A stretch of DNA of 64,000 nucleotides. It comes from Allolobophora icterica. Lineage: Eukaryota; Annelida; Clitellata; Crassiclitellata; Lumbricidae. The notes below the pieces were generated by a model, which saw only the letters and a list, made by a program, of their open reading frames with translations, was not told the origin of the DNA and did no database searches. This document shows positions 21,023-33,800 of this stretch, piece by piece (within the stretch, counting starts at the first letter, position 1; every line of letters starts with the position of its first letter). A program made the position numbers and the translations under genes. The stretch covers positions 7,249,114 through 7,313,113 of the forward strand of contig OY744605.1 in assembly GCA_963556255.1 (NCBI GenBank), given 5' to 3'.

Positions 21023-22620
21023 TCTCTACAAGATCGATGACAGAGTGGAGGAAAACGAAGAAGCGATCACAACTGATTACGTCAAGGAACCAAAGATCAT
21101 GGAAGCAGAGGTGGAATGGGCAATTACACAAATCAGAGATAACAAGACCCCAGGAGCAGACGAAATCCCTATTGAGCTGATCAAAGCAGCTGGAGATGGA
21201 GTGATAAGAGAGATAACAATTCTGTGTAATCTGATTTGGGAGACTGAGGAGTGGCCGAAGGACTGGCAAACATCGATCTTTATACCCATCTTTAAAAAAG
21301 GAGATGCTAAGGAATGCGAGAACTACAGAACCATTGCGCTAATATCTCATACGAGCAAGATACTCCTAAAGATTATCCACAAAAGGATGGAAGACACGAT
21401 AGAGAGAGAGCTGCCGGCAAATCAAGCAGGATTTAGAAAAGGGAGAGGCACAAGAGACCATATTGCAAACCTAAGATGGATAATGGAAAGGCAGAGGGAA
21501 TATGGACAAGAGGTACATCTTTGTTTTATAGATTACAGCAAGGCATTCGACTGCGTTGATCATGCTCTGCTGTGTAAAACACTGAGTGAAATGGGCATAC
21601 CCATGCATCTGATAACTCTCCTCAAGAACCTGTATGGCAATCAGGTGGCGGTGGTCAGGACAGAACATGGCGACACTTCAAGTTTTCGAATAAAGAAAGG
21701 GGTCAGACAGGGATGTATACTATCACCATACCTATTCATTCTATATGCAGAAAGGATAATGAGGGAGGCAGGTTTTGATGATGAGGCGGAGGGTGTGAGG
21801 ATAGCTGGAAGGATAGTGAACAATTTAAGGTATGCGGACGACACAACACTGCTGGCGGAAAAAAGGAGAAACTGAAGGATAACATCAGAAGGCTAAAATG
21901 TGCTAGCGAGAAAGCAGGAATGTACTTTAATATAAAAAAGACGAAGATAATGACCACTGAGAAATGGAGTTATTTTGAGGTAGATGGAGAGGAGATAGAG
22001 GTGGTATCAAGCTTCTGTTTCTTGGGGGCCATGATGGAGAGTGAAGGTGGATGCGAACGAGAAATACGACGGAGAATTACATTGGGGAAGACGGCAACGC
22101 AGGGACTGGAAAAAATATGGAAGGACAAATCAGTGAGTTTGGGAACGAAGACAAGAATTGTTAAAGCAATGATCTTACCAGTGGTGCTTTACGGATGCGA
22201 AACATGGACAAAAACCAAGGCATTGGAGAAGAAAATTGAGGCATGTGAAATGTGGATCTGGAGGAAAATGTTGAGGGTTTCTTGGACTGAGAAGAGAACT
22301 AACGAGGATATCCTGGAAGAAATAGGACACTGGAGAGGGAGTTTGACGTTGGGGCAGAGAGCGTCCAGGCAGAAGATGTCATACTTTGGACACGTGATGC
22401 GTGCAGATGGGCTGGAAAAGGAGATGATGTTGGCGTGTGGGGAGGGCAGAAGGAGGAGAGGACGACCAAGGAGGAGATGGATGGACGAGATACAGGAGGC
22501 ATTGAAGATGAACATCTCGGAGCTGAGAGAGGCAACGAGAAATCGGAGCACATGGAGAAGGTTGACCATGACAGTCGCTAGGATTCAACGAATCGACAGC
22601 ACAAGGTGACAAGGTGACAA
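21023..22620 (+). mobile_element. RTE-like LINE, 5' truncated, frameshifted
   Basis: From about 21030 the plus strand encodes a reverse transcriptase: NKTPGADEIPIELIKAAGD, PIFKKGDAKECENYRTI, QAGFRKGRGTRDHI, FIDYSKAFDCVDHALLCKTL, GVRQGCILSPYLFILYAERI and RYADDTTLLA. A one-base change near 21860 (in GGAAAAAAGGAG) shifts the frame, and it continues as MYFNIKKTKIM, LYGCETW and YFGHVMRADG to R-G-R-P-R-R-R-W-M-D. The end has a short tandem tail (ACAAGGTGACAAGGTGACAA), typical of RTE-type elements. The endonuclease part is missing. It inserted into the 5' flank of unit B; the flank resumes at about 22622. This copy cannot move by itself. Confidence 0.85.
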
Positions 22621-23059
22621 TCATGTGGCTTCTATAGCCCCGGTATCATAACGATCAAAACCACAATCGATGGTCGCTACAAGCGAAATCGCAATTGAAA
22701 ATCATAATCTACTGGAAAATCCATGTCGAAACCAGAAGATAGGCTATGGTGGGTAAGTAAGCAAGTTGAAAGTGACGAGTCTTAAGTTTATAACTGAATT
22801 ACATGAAAGAATTAGCCGAACTACCACAGTTGTACGTTGCTGGCTTGTGGTTTTAAAAGCATCTATGTTTTTAAAACACAGTTTAAAAGAACTTGCTACG
22901 TAACTACGAGCATTAGCTTTCGGGCTGACCGTAGACAGTTTGAGTGTAAATCATCCTAGAAGTAACTTCTTACTGACGATGCTATATAAATTGTCATGAA
23001 CCACGAACAGGATACGAGTGCTCCTTTAGTGTATTCTCATTTTCTTTATGAATGTCTAA
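22621..23059. other. Remaining 5' flank of unit B, no gene seen
   Basis: Positions 22622-22800 continue the flank that aligns with 41800-42030 and 59695-59900. The rest is unassigned and shows no coding region. Confidence 0.45.
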
Positions 23060-23995
23060 TTAGCGTGTATATGCCTCCAGAGTCCATTCGAGAGTATATG
23101 GGATGCTCTGAGTGCTGTTCGCGTGATGTCTCGCGCAACTGACACTCTGTCTGCCTGGCTTTCTTCCAATCGCCTGAGACTTAATCCTCTTAAGACCCAG
23201 TTCATATGGCTGGGTACCCGCCAGCAGCTGGCAAAACTTGATCTGAACTCTTTCGCAGCTGAATTCCCTCTAATGTCATTCTCTACCTCCGTTCGAGACC
23301 TCGGTGTCATCATTGATCAGGAATTAACATTTACTAAGCACCTTTCCTCCTTGTCTCGCTCCTGCTTTTACCATCTCCGTCAGCTTAGGGTCGTTGCTCG
23401 CTCTCTCTCAACATCTGCTGCTTCTACTCTTATCCACGCCTTCGTTTGTTCTCGTCTAGACTACTGTTCTTCCCTTTACATTGGTCTTCCTCAAGTCCGG
23501 TTGTCCACTCTTGAGAGGGTCTTACGGTCTGCGGCTCGCCTCGTTGGTTCCATTCCTCGCTATGGTAGCGTATCCTCCTACATGTATCATACTCTACACT
23601 GGCTCCCTCTCCGGCAGCGTATCCTGTATCGGCTCTGCTCTCTTGTCTGGCAAAGCGTCTTGGGCACAGCTCCTCACTACTTATGCTCCATCTTTACTCT
23701 CTCTTCCTCCTTTACGGGTCGCTCGGCTCTTCGTTCCTCTACTCGGGGTGACTTTCTGGTTCCGTTTGCCCGCACTGCTACAATGCAGCGTCGAGCATTT
23801 TCTGTTGTTGGTCCAACAGTGTGGAATGACTTGCCATCTTTCCTTCGCCTATCTCCTCGTACACCCTCGTCTTCCTTCTACACCCTATTGAAAACTTTTC
23901 TCTATGATCAGGCCTGGCCTCTGAGCGCCTCTGAGTAGAATTCTTGAAGAGGCGCTATATAAATTTTATGATTGATTGATTGATTGATATGAGTA
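23060..23995 (+). mobile_element. CR1/L2-like LINE, 5' truncated, largely open
   Basis: A 271-codon frame (23123-23938) reads LSAWLSSNRLRLNPLKTQFI, STSVRDLGVIIDQELTF, FVCSRLDYCSSLYIGLP and LHWLPLRQRILYRL, the C-terminal part of CR1/L2-type reverse transcriptases. After the stop comes GAGGCGCTATATAAATTTT and a GATT tandem tail, the usual 3' end for this family. The open frame suggests a fairly young insertion. Confidence 0.85.
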
Positions 23996-23999
23996 TAAT

Positions 24000-24425
24000 A
24001 AGTCTGACGATTAAGAGAGCTACGATGATTAGGCCTACAACATTCAGCAACGAACCATAATCCACTCTAATCTGCCTAAGAGGGTGATATTAGTGTTACT
24101 GTTTTGAGACCGTAGTCATAGTCAAACTTTTCCATAGTAAACTTATGATAATTGGCAACCCCGTTGTAAGTAAGTAAGTAAGTATATTCTTTATCAACCA
24201 ATTGCTAATCGCACTTTGGTGTACAGACATCTAATAAACACAGTTAAAAAGTATATAACATCCTAACAATAAATGTTTTGCGCAACAGATTGTCGGCTGT
24301 CATGGGGGTATTTTGCGGTCATGGGCACAAGGATGGAGGGAGTAGTAGGTGGGTTTGGTTGGAGGTAGCAGTTGGTGCATGACGTGGCCAAGGTCCTCAG
24401 GACAGCCCCAAAAGGTGAGGGCCAA
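24000..24425. other. Spacer, no gene seen
   Basis: A GTAA tetranucleotide run lies at 24166-24185. Nothing else is recognised. Confidence 0.4.
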
Positions 24426-25035
24426 GGTGCGACCGTACGTACGGTACGTACGTTATTTTTTTCTATAACGTACGTACGGTACGCGTACGTTACTATGCCG
24501 TACGTTACCGTACGTTCACATCTGTTCATGACGAAAATAAAATACATAACATTATTCACAAGAAAAGTCAATAGGGGCCTAACAGTTGGTGATTGACGGT
24601 CGTAAACAATTGTAACCATTACATCAGTCATCTGTGGCTGTTCAATGATCTCTTTACTTTCAAATTTTAAATTCCAAATTGCTAATATTCTGTCTAATGT
24701 ATAGGCCCCCTAGTGTGAAGAATATTAAGATTTTACGGCACACTTTATAGGATGGTCAGTGCCAGTGGTCATTTTATTGGTAGGACTAATACTAAATTTC
24801 GGTACCGTTCGTAAATAACTATAGGCCTGCGTGCGGGGAGATTAATACTGTAGAGCTAAACTGATCATTTTTTAGGTACGCGTACGGTACGCGTACCTAT
24901 AAGACTAGAGTTATATTGTGGTTCTTTGTGAATGATCAGATAAATTTGTGGCATTTTTTACGTACGCGTACGTTATTTTTTTCGATAACGTACACGTGTA
25001 CAGTACGCGTACGTTATTCAGGGAGGTAACGTACG
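24426..25035. repeat. Cluster of CGTACG-rich palindromes
   Basis: Clusters at 24433-24515, 24873-24898 and 24958-25032 are built from GTACG, including self-complementary runs and GGTACGCGTAC repeats. The outer two contain an AACGTACG...CGTACGTT arrangement around TTATTTTTTTC. It may be a foldback element, but I cannot define the ends. Confidence 0.6.
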
Positions 25036-25379
25036 GTCGAACTATGGTGATGGCTGTATATAACGTAGGGCCTAAGTAGATCTTACTTGCATGTTATAAG
25101 ATCAAAGAAAAAATAGCATCTTACGGACGTTAGAATGAACGATATTTTGGAAAAAATAATAAGTGAAGAACGTTTTATGCATCTATAAATTTTCTGCACC
25201 GGATAACACAAGTTAATCTGGACCAACCATCTAAACCCACTGCTCTTCTGATTACCACTTCAACCAATACCCAATCAAAAGATACTGGACACAGTATTTG
25301 TAAGTTCAATTAAAACTATTCTCTGGTATATATATCGTCGTAAAATGACCTCACAAAGACCTGAACATAGCCAATAACA

Positions 25380-25717
25380 GAAGCACCTCTCTAGTAGGGT
25401 GACCCGAACGAGCGTTGAATCAAGGATGATTTCTGACAGATGGCTATAGGTCACCCGACCCCAAAAGGTGCACGTAGCGTTCAGAGAAGGTCACATCTTG
25501 AGACAAGTGAACGACCTCAACTGTTGTCTCAATTATCACGAAAACCGTCGAGGCGAAGACGGTCGTCTTAGCAATCCCGTCAACTTCATTGGTAACTACT
25601 TTCAGTGGCGAAACTCATCCACCGCTTTCTTCTCTGCTCTAAAGACTGTTCTCTTTCGCCGGGGTTGGGCTGGGAGCGCCTCTGAATAGCTTCCTTGAAG
25701 GGGCGCTATATAAATGC

Positions 25718-25782
<65 letters not shown>

Positions 25783-25785
25783 AAC
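25380..25785 (+). mobile_element. LINE 3' tail with (GATT)n
   Basis: Positions 25600-25715 read as the LINE C-terminus ending, with WAGSASE and GGGGCGCTATATAAATGC, followed by thirteen or so GATT/ATTG repeats to about 25783. The upstream part 25380-25600 is degenerate. Confidence 0.75.
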
Positions 25786-25799
25786 CAATTGAAGAAGGG

Positions 25800-27440
25800 A
25801 CGGATAGCAGATATATTTGAACAGTTACTAAACTAAATCTTAAATAAAAATAATAATCAGTTTAACTAATATTAGCAAACGTATCATAAGAGAAAAGGAG
25901 TAGCCACATGAACAAGAATGGTCCCAGGAAAATCAATAAAAGTGGCACGTGAAAAATGGTGCCATCTGCAACTATCCAGTCTAGATTAGAATTCAACAGT
26001 CTTTTGAATGAACCAATTGAAGGAGGCGTAGTCAGGTCCAGAGGTCGTAAGTTCCACAATCTAGGACCCTGGCATTTAACAGAAAACCATTTGGTATTAG
26101 TATTTGGAAGTTCACTGCGATACATACGAGAGGTTCTTGTATTATGCTGGTGCATCACAGATCCACTTTTAAAATAATTATTGAATGATGCCGGTAACAT
26201 CCCATTGTGATACCTGTGCATAAAAAGTCCTATTTGAAATTTGTTAATGACAGCTATTTTCATTATATTATTATAGTCAAACAATGATCTAGTACTCAAA
26301 CTCCAGTGAACGTGGTAAAGTGTGCGAACAGGAAGGTTTTGCAGAGTAATAAGATTTTTGAGGGCAGCCTTATAATTAGCTCCCCAAAAGATATTGCAGT
26401 AAGAAAGGTAAGGAAAAACAAGGGTATAATATAGATTAGTCGGAACATAAATTGGTAAGTGACCCCTGATTCTACGAAGAATTCCTAGGGGTCATCCATA
26501 ATGGACGTCCGCAACGAGGAGGAGGGAGGATCATCGAAATGCAGACAAATGCGGACAAGGGAGGGAGGGAGGGGTTATGACCAGTGCGGACGTCCACATC
26601 TAAACTTTTAAATTTGATAGTTTTTCAAACACCACATTATTTCATCATTCCCTGAAAGACAAAAAGGCCAGTGAAGTGATTGCCTAAAACCACATGCATG
26701 GTATAACCTTTACTGCAACCTTAAAGAGGCTTTTATTACTGCATATCCTGCGATATGAAACCCAAACTGTCACTTAAACGTGCACAGGAACTGTGGAATA
26801 ATGGTAAAAAGAATGATGATGACATTAAAAACTGGCTTAGGCATGCGAACGTCCGCATAGGGGAGGGAGGGAGGGTAAGGTCCAATGCGGACATATGCGG
26901 ACAAGGGGGAGGGAGGGGTCCAAAGTAGGTCATATTTTGCGGACGTCCTTTATGGACGACCCCTAGGCCTTTGCAACCTTCTTTGAAATATAAGATATGG
27001 TCTTCTCAATTTAGATGACAATCAATTATAGCACCAAGAAATTTTGTAGAAAGAACCTGGGTGATGGCTACATTATCTGTGACAATGGATAAAATTTGAG
27101 GAGGAGGGGGCTTTTTCTTTAAGTAAGATATCATGAAATTTGTTTTATTTAAATTAAGGGAAAGTTTATTAGCCTTAAGTCAGGAGGAGATAATGGCTAG
27201 CTCACTATTAGTTTTGTGAAATGGTGAATAGTGAATTGATTTGTCATTGAGAAAGACTATTGTGTCATCACCATATATTAGTTATAATATGAGCTTTAAA
27301 AGATGTGAAACAGAAGATAAGTCAGCAATATATAGTATGAATAGAAGTATTTTATATACACACACAACACTGCTGTCAATCAAATGTCCAGACATGAATT
27401 ATTTAAAGCTCTTAAACAAATCAGCATAAACATTAAACAA
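25800..27440 (-). mobile_element. CR1-like LINE, minus strand, interrupted
   Basis: On the minus strand the C-terminal frame (26299-25862) reads KIAVINKFQIGLFMHRYHNG and GPRLWNLRPLDLTTPPSIGS. Further upstream (27400-26970) come ILLFILYIADL, a G-D-D-T-I-V-F-L-N-D polymerase-site remnant and LSLNLNKTNFMISYLKKK. Stops in between show decay. A 476-bp TIR element (26488-26963) is nested inside. Confidence 0.75.
26488..26963. mobile_element. Non-autonomous TIR element with TA target duplication
   Basis: The element begins GGGGTCATCCATAATGGACG and ends with its near-reverse complement (TTTATGGACGACCCC). It is flanked by TA on both sides. Subterminal GCGGACAAGGGAGGGAGG-type repeats occur at each end. 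It interrupts a LINE frame. A Tc1/mariner-type MITE is plausible from the TA duplication. Confidence 0.7.
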
Positions 27441-27449
27441 TGATGATAA

Positions 27450-27833
27450 ACTGAAACTTAAATCAATGTCAATGCTTTTAAGAAAGCGCGTTCATAGTTA
27501 CACTTTGGAAGTTCGAAACGGGGCAACAACCATATCGCCTTCCATATATATGCATACGGTATGCATTAACCAACAATACATATTTACAGTCACAAATATA
27601 TTAAAAATTAATTTCCCAATTAATTCGAAAAGTATTACGAAGCTTGCAGTTACTTGTCCTAACTTTTGTCATAATTGCTCTGGAAATAAACGTTTTAATC
27701 TTTGAAAATTTCATGCTTTAATATATTCAACATTGTTTGAATAACAAGCCACCAAGAGACATAAATGGTTATGCAAAAATAAAGCTAACAGCGGGCTACT
27801 GATACGCAATAATTCTTTACAACTTCTGCCTTC
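27450..27833. other. AT-rich spacer, no gene seen
   Basis: One short open frame (27466-27705) shows no recognisable motif and looks like chance. Confidence 0.35.
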
Positions 27834-27841
27834 ATCTCTAT

Positions 27842-27982
27842 CACTGGCGTAAAATTGTCCAAAATATTGGGGGTGGAGGGCATTTGGCTATTCATTCTAC
27901 GCTTGTTGCATTGGGTGTACAGTCCATCTCAAATATTGGGGGCACGTGCCCCGACTGCCCCCCCCAGAGTCTACGCCTGTGA
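27842..27982. mobile_element. 141-bp hAT-type MITE
   Basis: Ends are CACTGGCGTA and TACGCCTGTG, near-perfect inverted repeats. Flanking 8-bp direct repeats are ATCTCTAT and ATCTCTAG (seven of eight identical), as expected for hAT insertion. Confidence 0.7.
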
Positions 27983-27990
27983 TCTCTAGG

Positions 27991-28479
27991 CCTACATAAG
28001 ACCAGATATTGAAATAAATGTTCGATCTGTATATGAACCTACATCAAACTTAAGCTTTCTGTAAAGCAACATTTCTCAAGTTATCAAAAATTAATTATTC
28101 GGATGATTATTCAATAAAACTTCACCCAACAAAGTAGACTTATTTCATAATCATCTTCAATCAATATGCGTTCCATTTTCTCATATTTTAGTATTATACA
28201 TTGAAGAGGTCAAGAGACGATATCGCTAGTTCTCTGCAAGAGCTGTACAGAAACCAACACGCGAAACGCTAGGCGTATTTCGTCTGTTGAATGTGGGTTG
28301 CACGGTCCTGTAAAAAGCGCAAATTCATTCAAAAACGTAGTCATAAATATAATTTTCGGCTACCAGATTATTTTAAGCTCTTACAGTTTCCTTATTTCAG
28401 CCATTTTGCTTTTTCTTCTACTTTTGCAATTCATTTTGTGTAAGTAATAATGTAATGATTATTTTGATTATTTTATAAA

Positions 28480-28480
<1 letters not shown>
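27991..28480. other. AT-rich spacer, no gene seen
   Basis: No coding or repeat signature was recognised apart from general AT richness. Confidence 0.35.
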
Positions 28481-28925
<445 letters not shown>

Positions 28926-29070
28926 AAAAGAACCTAATAGCAATGACGACTTAATGAAAGTAAATTAAAAGCTTGATACTATTTCTGTATTTGATTTCAA
29001 TGCCTCAACCCTTCAAAAACAAAATTCATCGTCCTTGGCCTTCCTGCCGAAATCAAGAAATCCCTGACCC

Positions 29071-29143
29071 TTACATACACCAGGTGTATGTAAACGACGA
29101 AGAGTTAGTCGACAGGTCCTGTCGACTAACTCTTCGTCGTTTA
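29071..29143. repeat. Two adjacent perfect palindromes
   Basis: Positions 29071-29093 form 11-bp arms around a single A. Positions 29091-29143 form 26-bp arms around a single T. They overlap by three bases and sit within the LINE fragment. Confidence 0.9.
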
Positions 29144-30090
29144 TCTTCACCTCCGACTCTTCTGTTTACAACCTTGGTATTATTTTTTTGTCCAATTCTC
29201 TCCGTTTAAAACCACAACTCCAACCCCTCGTGCTCCTGCTTCATGCTCATTCGTGACTACCGCTGCATCCAGCCCATGCGCCTTTTCGAAACTGCCTCCA
29301 GCTTTAATGCATCCATTGCCCACTTCAAGCTCGATTATTGCAATTCCCTCTTTCTCAGCCAATCCCAGAGCGAATTCAATTCAAAGTCCTATCACAAACC
29401 TACAACAGTACTCCTTACAACCTTCCCAGGCAAATTATCTTCGCTAACTCTTCACAATCCAGCCACCCCGCTTTACCCGATCATCCTACTATCTCAGTCT
29501 TTCTCGACCCCGGTCACTACTCATCTCAAATTCTCCAACCGAGCCATTATACCACACTGCACCCAGAGCTTCCCATTTGAAAATAGTAGGGGGTTTGAAA
29601 ATCGATTGCGCTGGATTTAGTAGACGAGCGATGCGCGGTCGACCTCAGGAGTTTTTGCTTACATCGTATTTTGTGTATCATATTTGTATAGCTGCATAAT
29701 ATTATTGTACTCACCATATACCACTGCTGCAAGTTTGTAAATTAAAGTAATGTAAATTAGGTAAATAAAATAATGGTCTGGCTCCAAGTTCGTCTATCGT
29801 CTTGGAGTCTAACTCATCGAGCGACGACTGACGCTGCGACGAATGGGAAGCTCTGATTGCACCTATTTCCTGAATTCCGAAAATTTTCTGTTCTTCCGTC
29901 ATTATTGCCACTTACCCACCATCATCAGCCACAGGCTCCTCTGTTTATCACCCCTCGGGCTTTCCACTCGAAACTAAAGACTCACCTCTGCCTCCTCGTT
30001 CTGGTTTTCCCTGCAAATGGAACTGGATCTCCGTTTGACTATCCTCTGGAAAACCAATCTGAATCGATGCACAGCTCGTGATAGGCTGGT

Positions 30091-30385
30091 TGTCATATGC
30101 ATTAATAGTGGGCAGGTGTTTTGTTAGACTTTAGAGTGGATAGGCGTGGTTTTCATGTAATTATGTAGATGATTATATAGTATAATGACAGTTTATATAT
30201 GTATAAGACTCTATTATGATTGGACAATTAAGACTTGGTATACTTCATACGGCCTTAGCCAATCACAAGAGCTATATGATTGTGTGTATGACTATGGATG
30301 TATACTGTATATAAAGCTTGTGTTTGTTATTAATAAATCAGTCATAAGTTGTGTTTGACTCGAGTAGTTGGTCGCTGAGGATGAC
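30091..30385 (+). mobile_element. Solo-LTR candidate
   Basis: The 295-bp block interrupts the LINE tail and is flanked by direct repeats GCTGGT (30085-30090 and 30386-30391). It begins TGTCAT and ends ATGAC. It contains TATATAAAGC near 30309 and AATAAA near 30333, the order expected of an LTR. The terminal CA is not present, so the call is tentative. Confidence 0.5.
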
Positions 30386-30480
30386 GCTGGTGCCATGCGC
30401 TTAGCATTCAAGTGGCGCTTTAGAACTTTGAAGTTTCCGATTAGGATTAGAACAGCGTTAAAGTTTCCGAAGACAGACCT

Positions 30481-30889
30481 CTCCGAGAGGGTCGACCAGT
30501 TTGGTCAAGATATACGCGCCGACTCCCCAGTTCTGGTCCGATTCGACGTCACCAGTTGCCCCAATAAAGGGTTTTGTTCCCTTAGCCCAAACCTAATAAA
30601 CAAGAAATAGAAAAGAGCCTACAGTATGTTTCATTGCGAAAGCTGAGAGGCACTCATTTTCTGTTCTTCGAATGTGAGCTGGCAATGCACAAGGCCATTG
30701 AGTCATTGACCCAATGACCTTGCCAAATGACATTGTCCAATGACCTTGGAATGAACAAGGCATTGAACCGTGAACACATATGGAATGCGTTGCCACAATA
30801 GAAGTATGCATATTTGAAGATATTTAAAACAACTGCGGAACTTCCTAACTAATGACAAACAACTCTTATTTTAAGTTCTTATGTTTGGT
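30481..30889. other. Spacer, no gene seen
   Basis: It contains CCCAATAAAGGG near 30559 and short CAATGACC repeats near 30700. No coding region is supported. Confidence 0.35.
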
Positions 30890-33800
30890 TCTGTGGCGGA
30901 CTGGCCACCAGCCTTGAATGTAGGTTTTATCAATAATAGCTGTGTGGTTAACGCGGTATTCCGCGACGTAATGCATCAGCGGCCGATGCGTAGATGTTAG
31001 CGCTTACGTGATATTAAAATAGATAATATTTAAGTTTTAGCTTATTTTTGCCATTTTATCGATTCAAATTATTAATTCGTATAATATTACACGCTTTCAG
31101 GTCCAATAAATAAGGCCTAAAGCTAGGGCGGCGCTTATTATCATAGGTTGATTTCGATACCTTAGACACCTGTATTTGAGAAGGTGTGCGTAGGCTAGTA
31201 TATAAGGAATAAGCCACGGTATAGTGTGGCGAGGGATAAGTAAAGACTGCCTCACGGTGTTTTGCTTATATCGTAGAGCGGCGAAGTTGCGCTCTGCATG
31301 TACAGCGACACGGTGCTTTAGTGTCGTTGGTTACCGGTTCGGTTACGAATGATTTTACGGACACGGCGTCCGGTACAAGGCTAATCAGTGCGCTCCCGAG
31401 TGACAGCCGCTCCAAACGCGGTCTGACCAGTGCTGGCAAAACGCCGATCCAGCGGAGTAAGGGCCCACTCTGTTGTAGATCGCGAGCAGTACCGAGGCTG
31501 ATCATGGAAGGCTGATTCGGGGAAAGACCGATCGTGAGAAATAAAGGCTCACAGGTCTGTGTCGGTAAAGTACGGGGAAGGCGACCCCGGCGGCTCCGTT
31601 CGATAGATAGACGGGAAAGGTCCCGTCGGTGTCTGGTTCGCTGGTGACTGTTCGATAGTCCGGGGAAAGACCCGGCGGTTCCGTTCGATAAAGACTGGAA
31701 AGCAGCCCCAGTCGGTGGCCGTTCAATAAAGACGGGAAAAGATCCCGTGAGGTGACATTTCGATACCTACGGGGCAAGGACCCGGAGTTGACCGTTTGAG
31801 ATACATGGGCAAAGTTCCCGCTGTTGAGCGTCAGATATACACGCGGAAAGACCGCGCTGGTGATCGTCAGAGATAAACGGGCAAAGACCCGGTGTTGACC
31901 GTCAGAGATACACGGGCAAAGACCCGGTTGGTGATAACTCAGTTCAAGTATCGTCCATAAAAGTTAACCAGTGCGATCCCGAGTTCCAGCAAACTAATCA
32001 CTCTTGGGGGTTGGATTGACCGCCGATTCGACAGGGCTGGGGCCCACCCTGCTGTTAGATCGCGAACCGGTCTGAATCCCGATTGTGAAAGTTTAACAGG
32101 CTGAGTAAACCTCGGGGAGAGACCGATCTTGAGTATTAAAGAAAATACAGGTCTTATCGGTAAAGACGGGGAAGCAGACCCGTTGGTGACTGCTCGACGT
32201 GTACGGGGAGAGTTACCAGGTTGATTCCGTTCGAAAGTACGGGGAAGCAGACCCCGTTGGTGACGTTCGATAAAGACGGGGCAAGACCCCGGTGGTTCCG
32301 TTCGATACACAGGTCTGTATAAGTACGGGGAAGCAGACCCCGTTGGTGACGTTCGATAAAGACGGGGCAAGACCCCGGTGGTTCCGTTCGATACACAGGT
32401 CTGTATAAAAACGGGGAAGGCAAGTCCCCGATGGTGACAGTTCGATATGTACGGGGAGGGTGACCCCGTTGGTTCCGTTCGATAACATCGGGTAACTTAC
32501 CCGCCTTTCTTTTAACTCGCGGGACTAACCGCAATCTCTCAACTCGCGGTCAACCCGAAATATCTCAACTACACAAAAGCCTATACATATTAAAGTTACA
32601 ATAAACAATTATACATTTATATACAGAATCTTAACTCGCGGTCTACCGACGTTTCTTTCCTTGATTACTTTACTCCGTCATAGTTACGCCCCCCCCCCGG
32701 TTTTCCCGCATATCTTTCTTTGGCCTACCTAACTCCGGTCTACGACAAATCTTGGCTCGCGGAACTAACTGCAAACTTCTCGGTTCGGGGAAATGCCCGT
32801 ACAATCTGACCGTGGTTCGTTCAGGTGCGTGGAAGACAGGAAAACTTCCCGCAGTGGGAAGTGAAAACACAGGTCTGTGTGAAATAATGGGGTAACAGTA
32901 CTGATAGTTACTCCACTGGTGCCGTTAGTAGAATCGAGTCTGTGTACTCAGAAATGAAGCCTACGAGTCTGTGAGCTCCCGGGAAAACACAACCGTGTAA
33001 AAGGTTATGTAAACCGGGTAGGGATACGCCGCAACGAGAAGATACAGCGGGCCAGATACCTAGGTGAAGAGTTCGCGAGTTCCGGGTAAACGGTGGAATA
33101 AAGCAGACCAAGAGATTAACCTCAAAGTTCGGATCGGGTAGTCGGATACCTTTGTCCAAAAGAGACACGACCGCGTTTCCCAGCGAGATTCGGCTAGTCA
33201 GAGTGCCGAGGTGAAGTGTACGAGAGTCCCAGGTAAAGACGACATTAAATCAGACCAAGGGAGTGATACATGAACGTTCGGGTAGTCGGATACCCGGGTA
33301 GAACATATTTGCTTGTCGTAACACACAGCTCTGAGGACTGACTGAAGTGCGAGGATGGGCCCCCTCGTGCGTAGGTCGGAACAAAGTTCTGTGTGTAGAT
33401 AGGAAGGTCATAGAGAGAGGACCTTCACTATCAGAGTGCCGTAGATGCCCTTATCGTTATCTTTCGAAGCAGAATTTATCACTGTGTTGGTTGATAATTG
33501 CCAACACAGAAGACGGGTAAGGAAACTTATCCGTGAATTCTGGTGCATGATAATATGTACGTGCGAGGCCGGTATGCCCTGCACGGAAATGAAGTGAGAT
33601 AAACGTGACAGTGGGAAGACGAGTTGTCCAATGGACAGGTGTCTAGACGACATGACGCAGAGAGTTACAATTGACAGTTGCCCAATAGACCGGTGTCTAG
33701 GACGATATGACGTAAAGACTTGTCACATGTATTCCTGGTTCCCGATACGTAGAAAACGTTTGGTGTCCCTTATAAATGGCGATAGTTCGAGTCACGAGAT

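Larger units (their letters stand above)
28995..30480 (+). mobile_element. LINE fragment (57.8-kb family) with several insertions
   Basis: The plus strand includes KFIVLGLPAEIKKSLTLTYT-like coding near 29015, SFNASIAHFKLDYCNSLFLS near 29300, FRKFSVLPSLLPLTHHHQPQ near 29870, and the family 3' tail at 30376-30460 (GCGCTTAGCATTCAAGTGGC). Stops and frameshifts are frequent. A segment at about 29580-29840 and the LTR-like block at 30091-30385 interrupt it. Confidence 0.6.

Noticed and set aside
23123..23938. 271-codon frame as a host gene
   Set aside because: Sequence and the GCGCTATATAAAT plus GATT tail identify it as the 3' part of a LINE.
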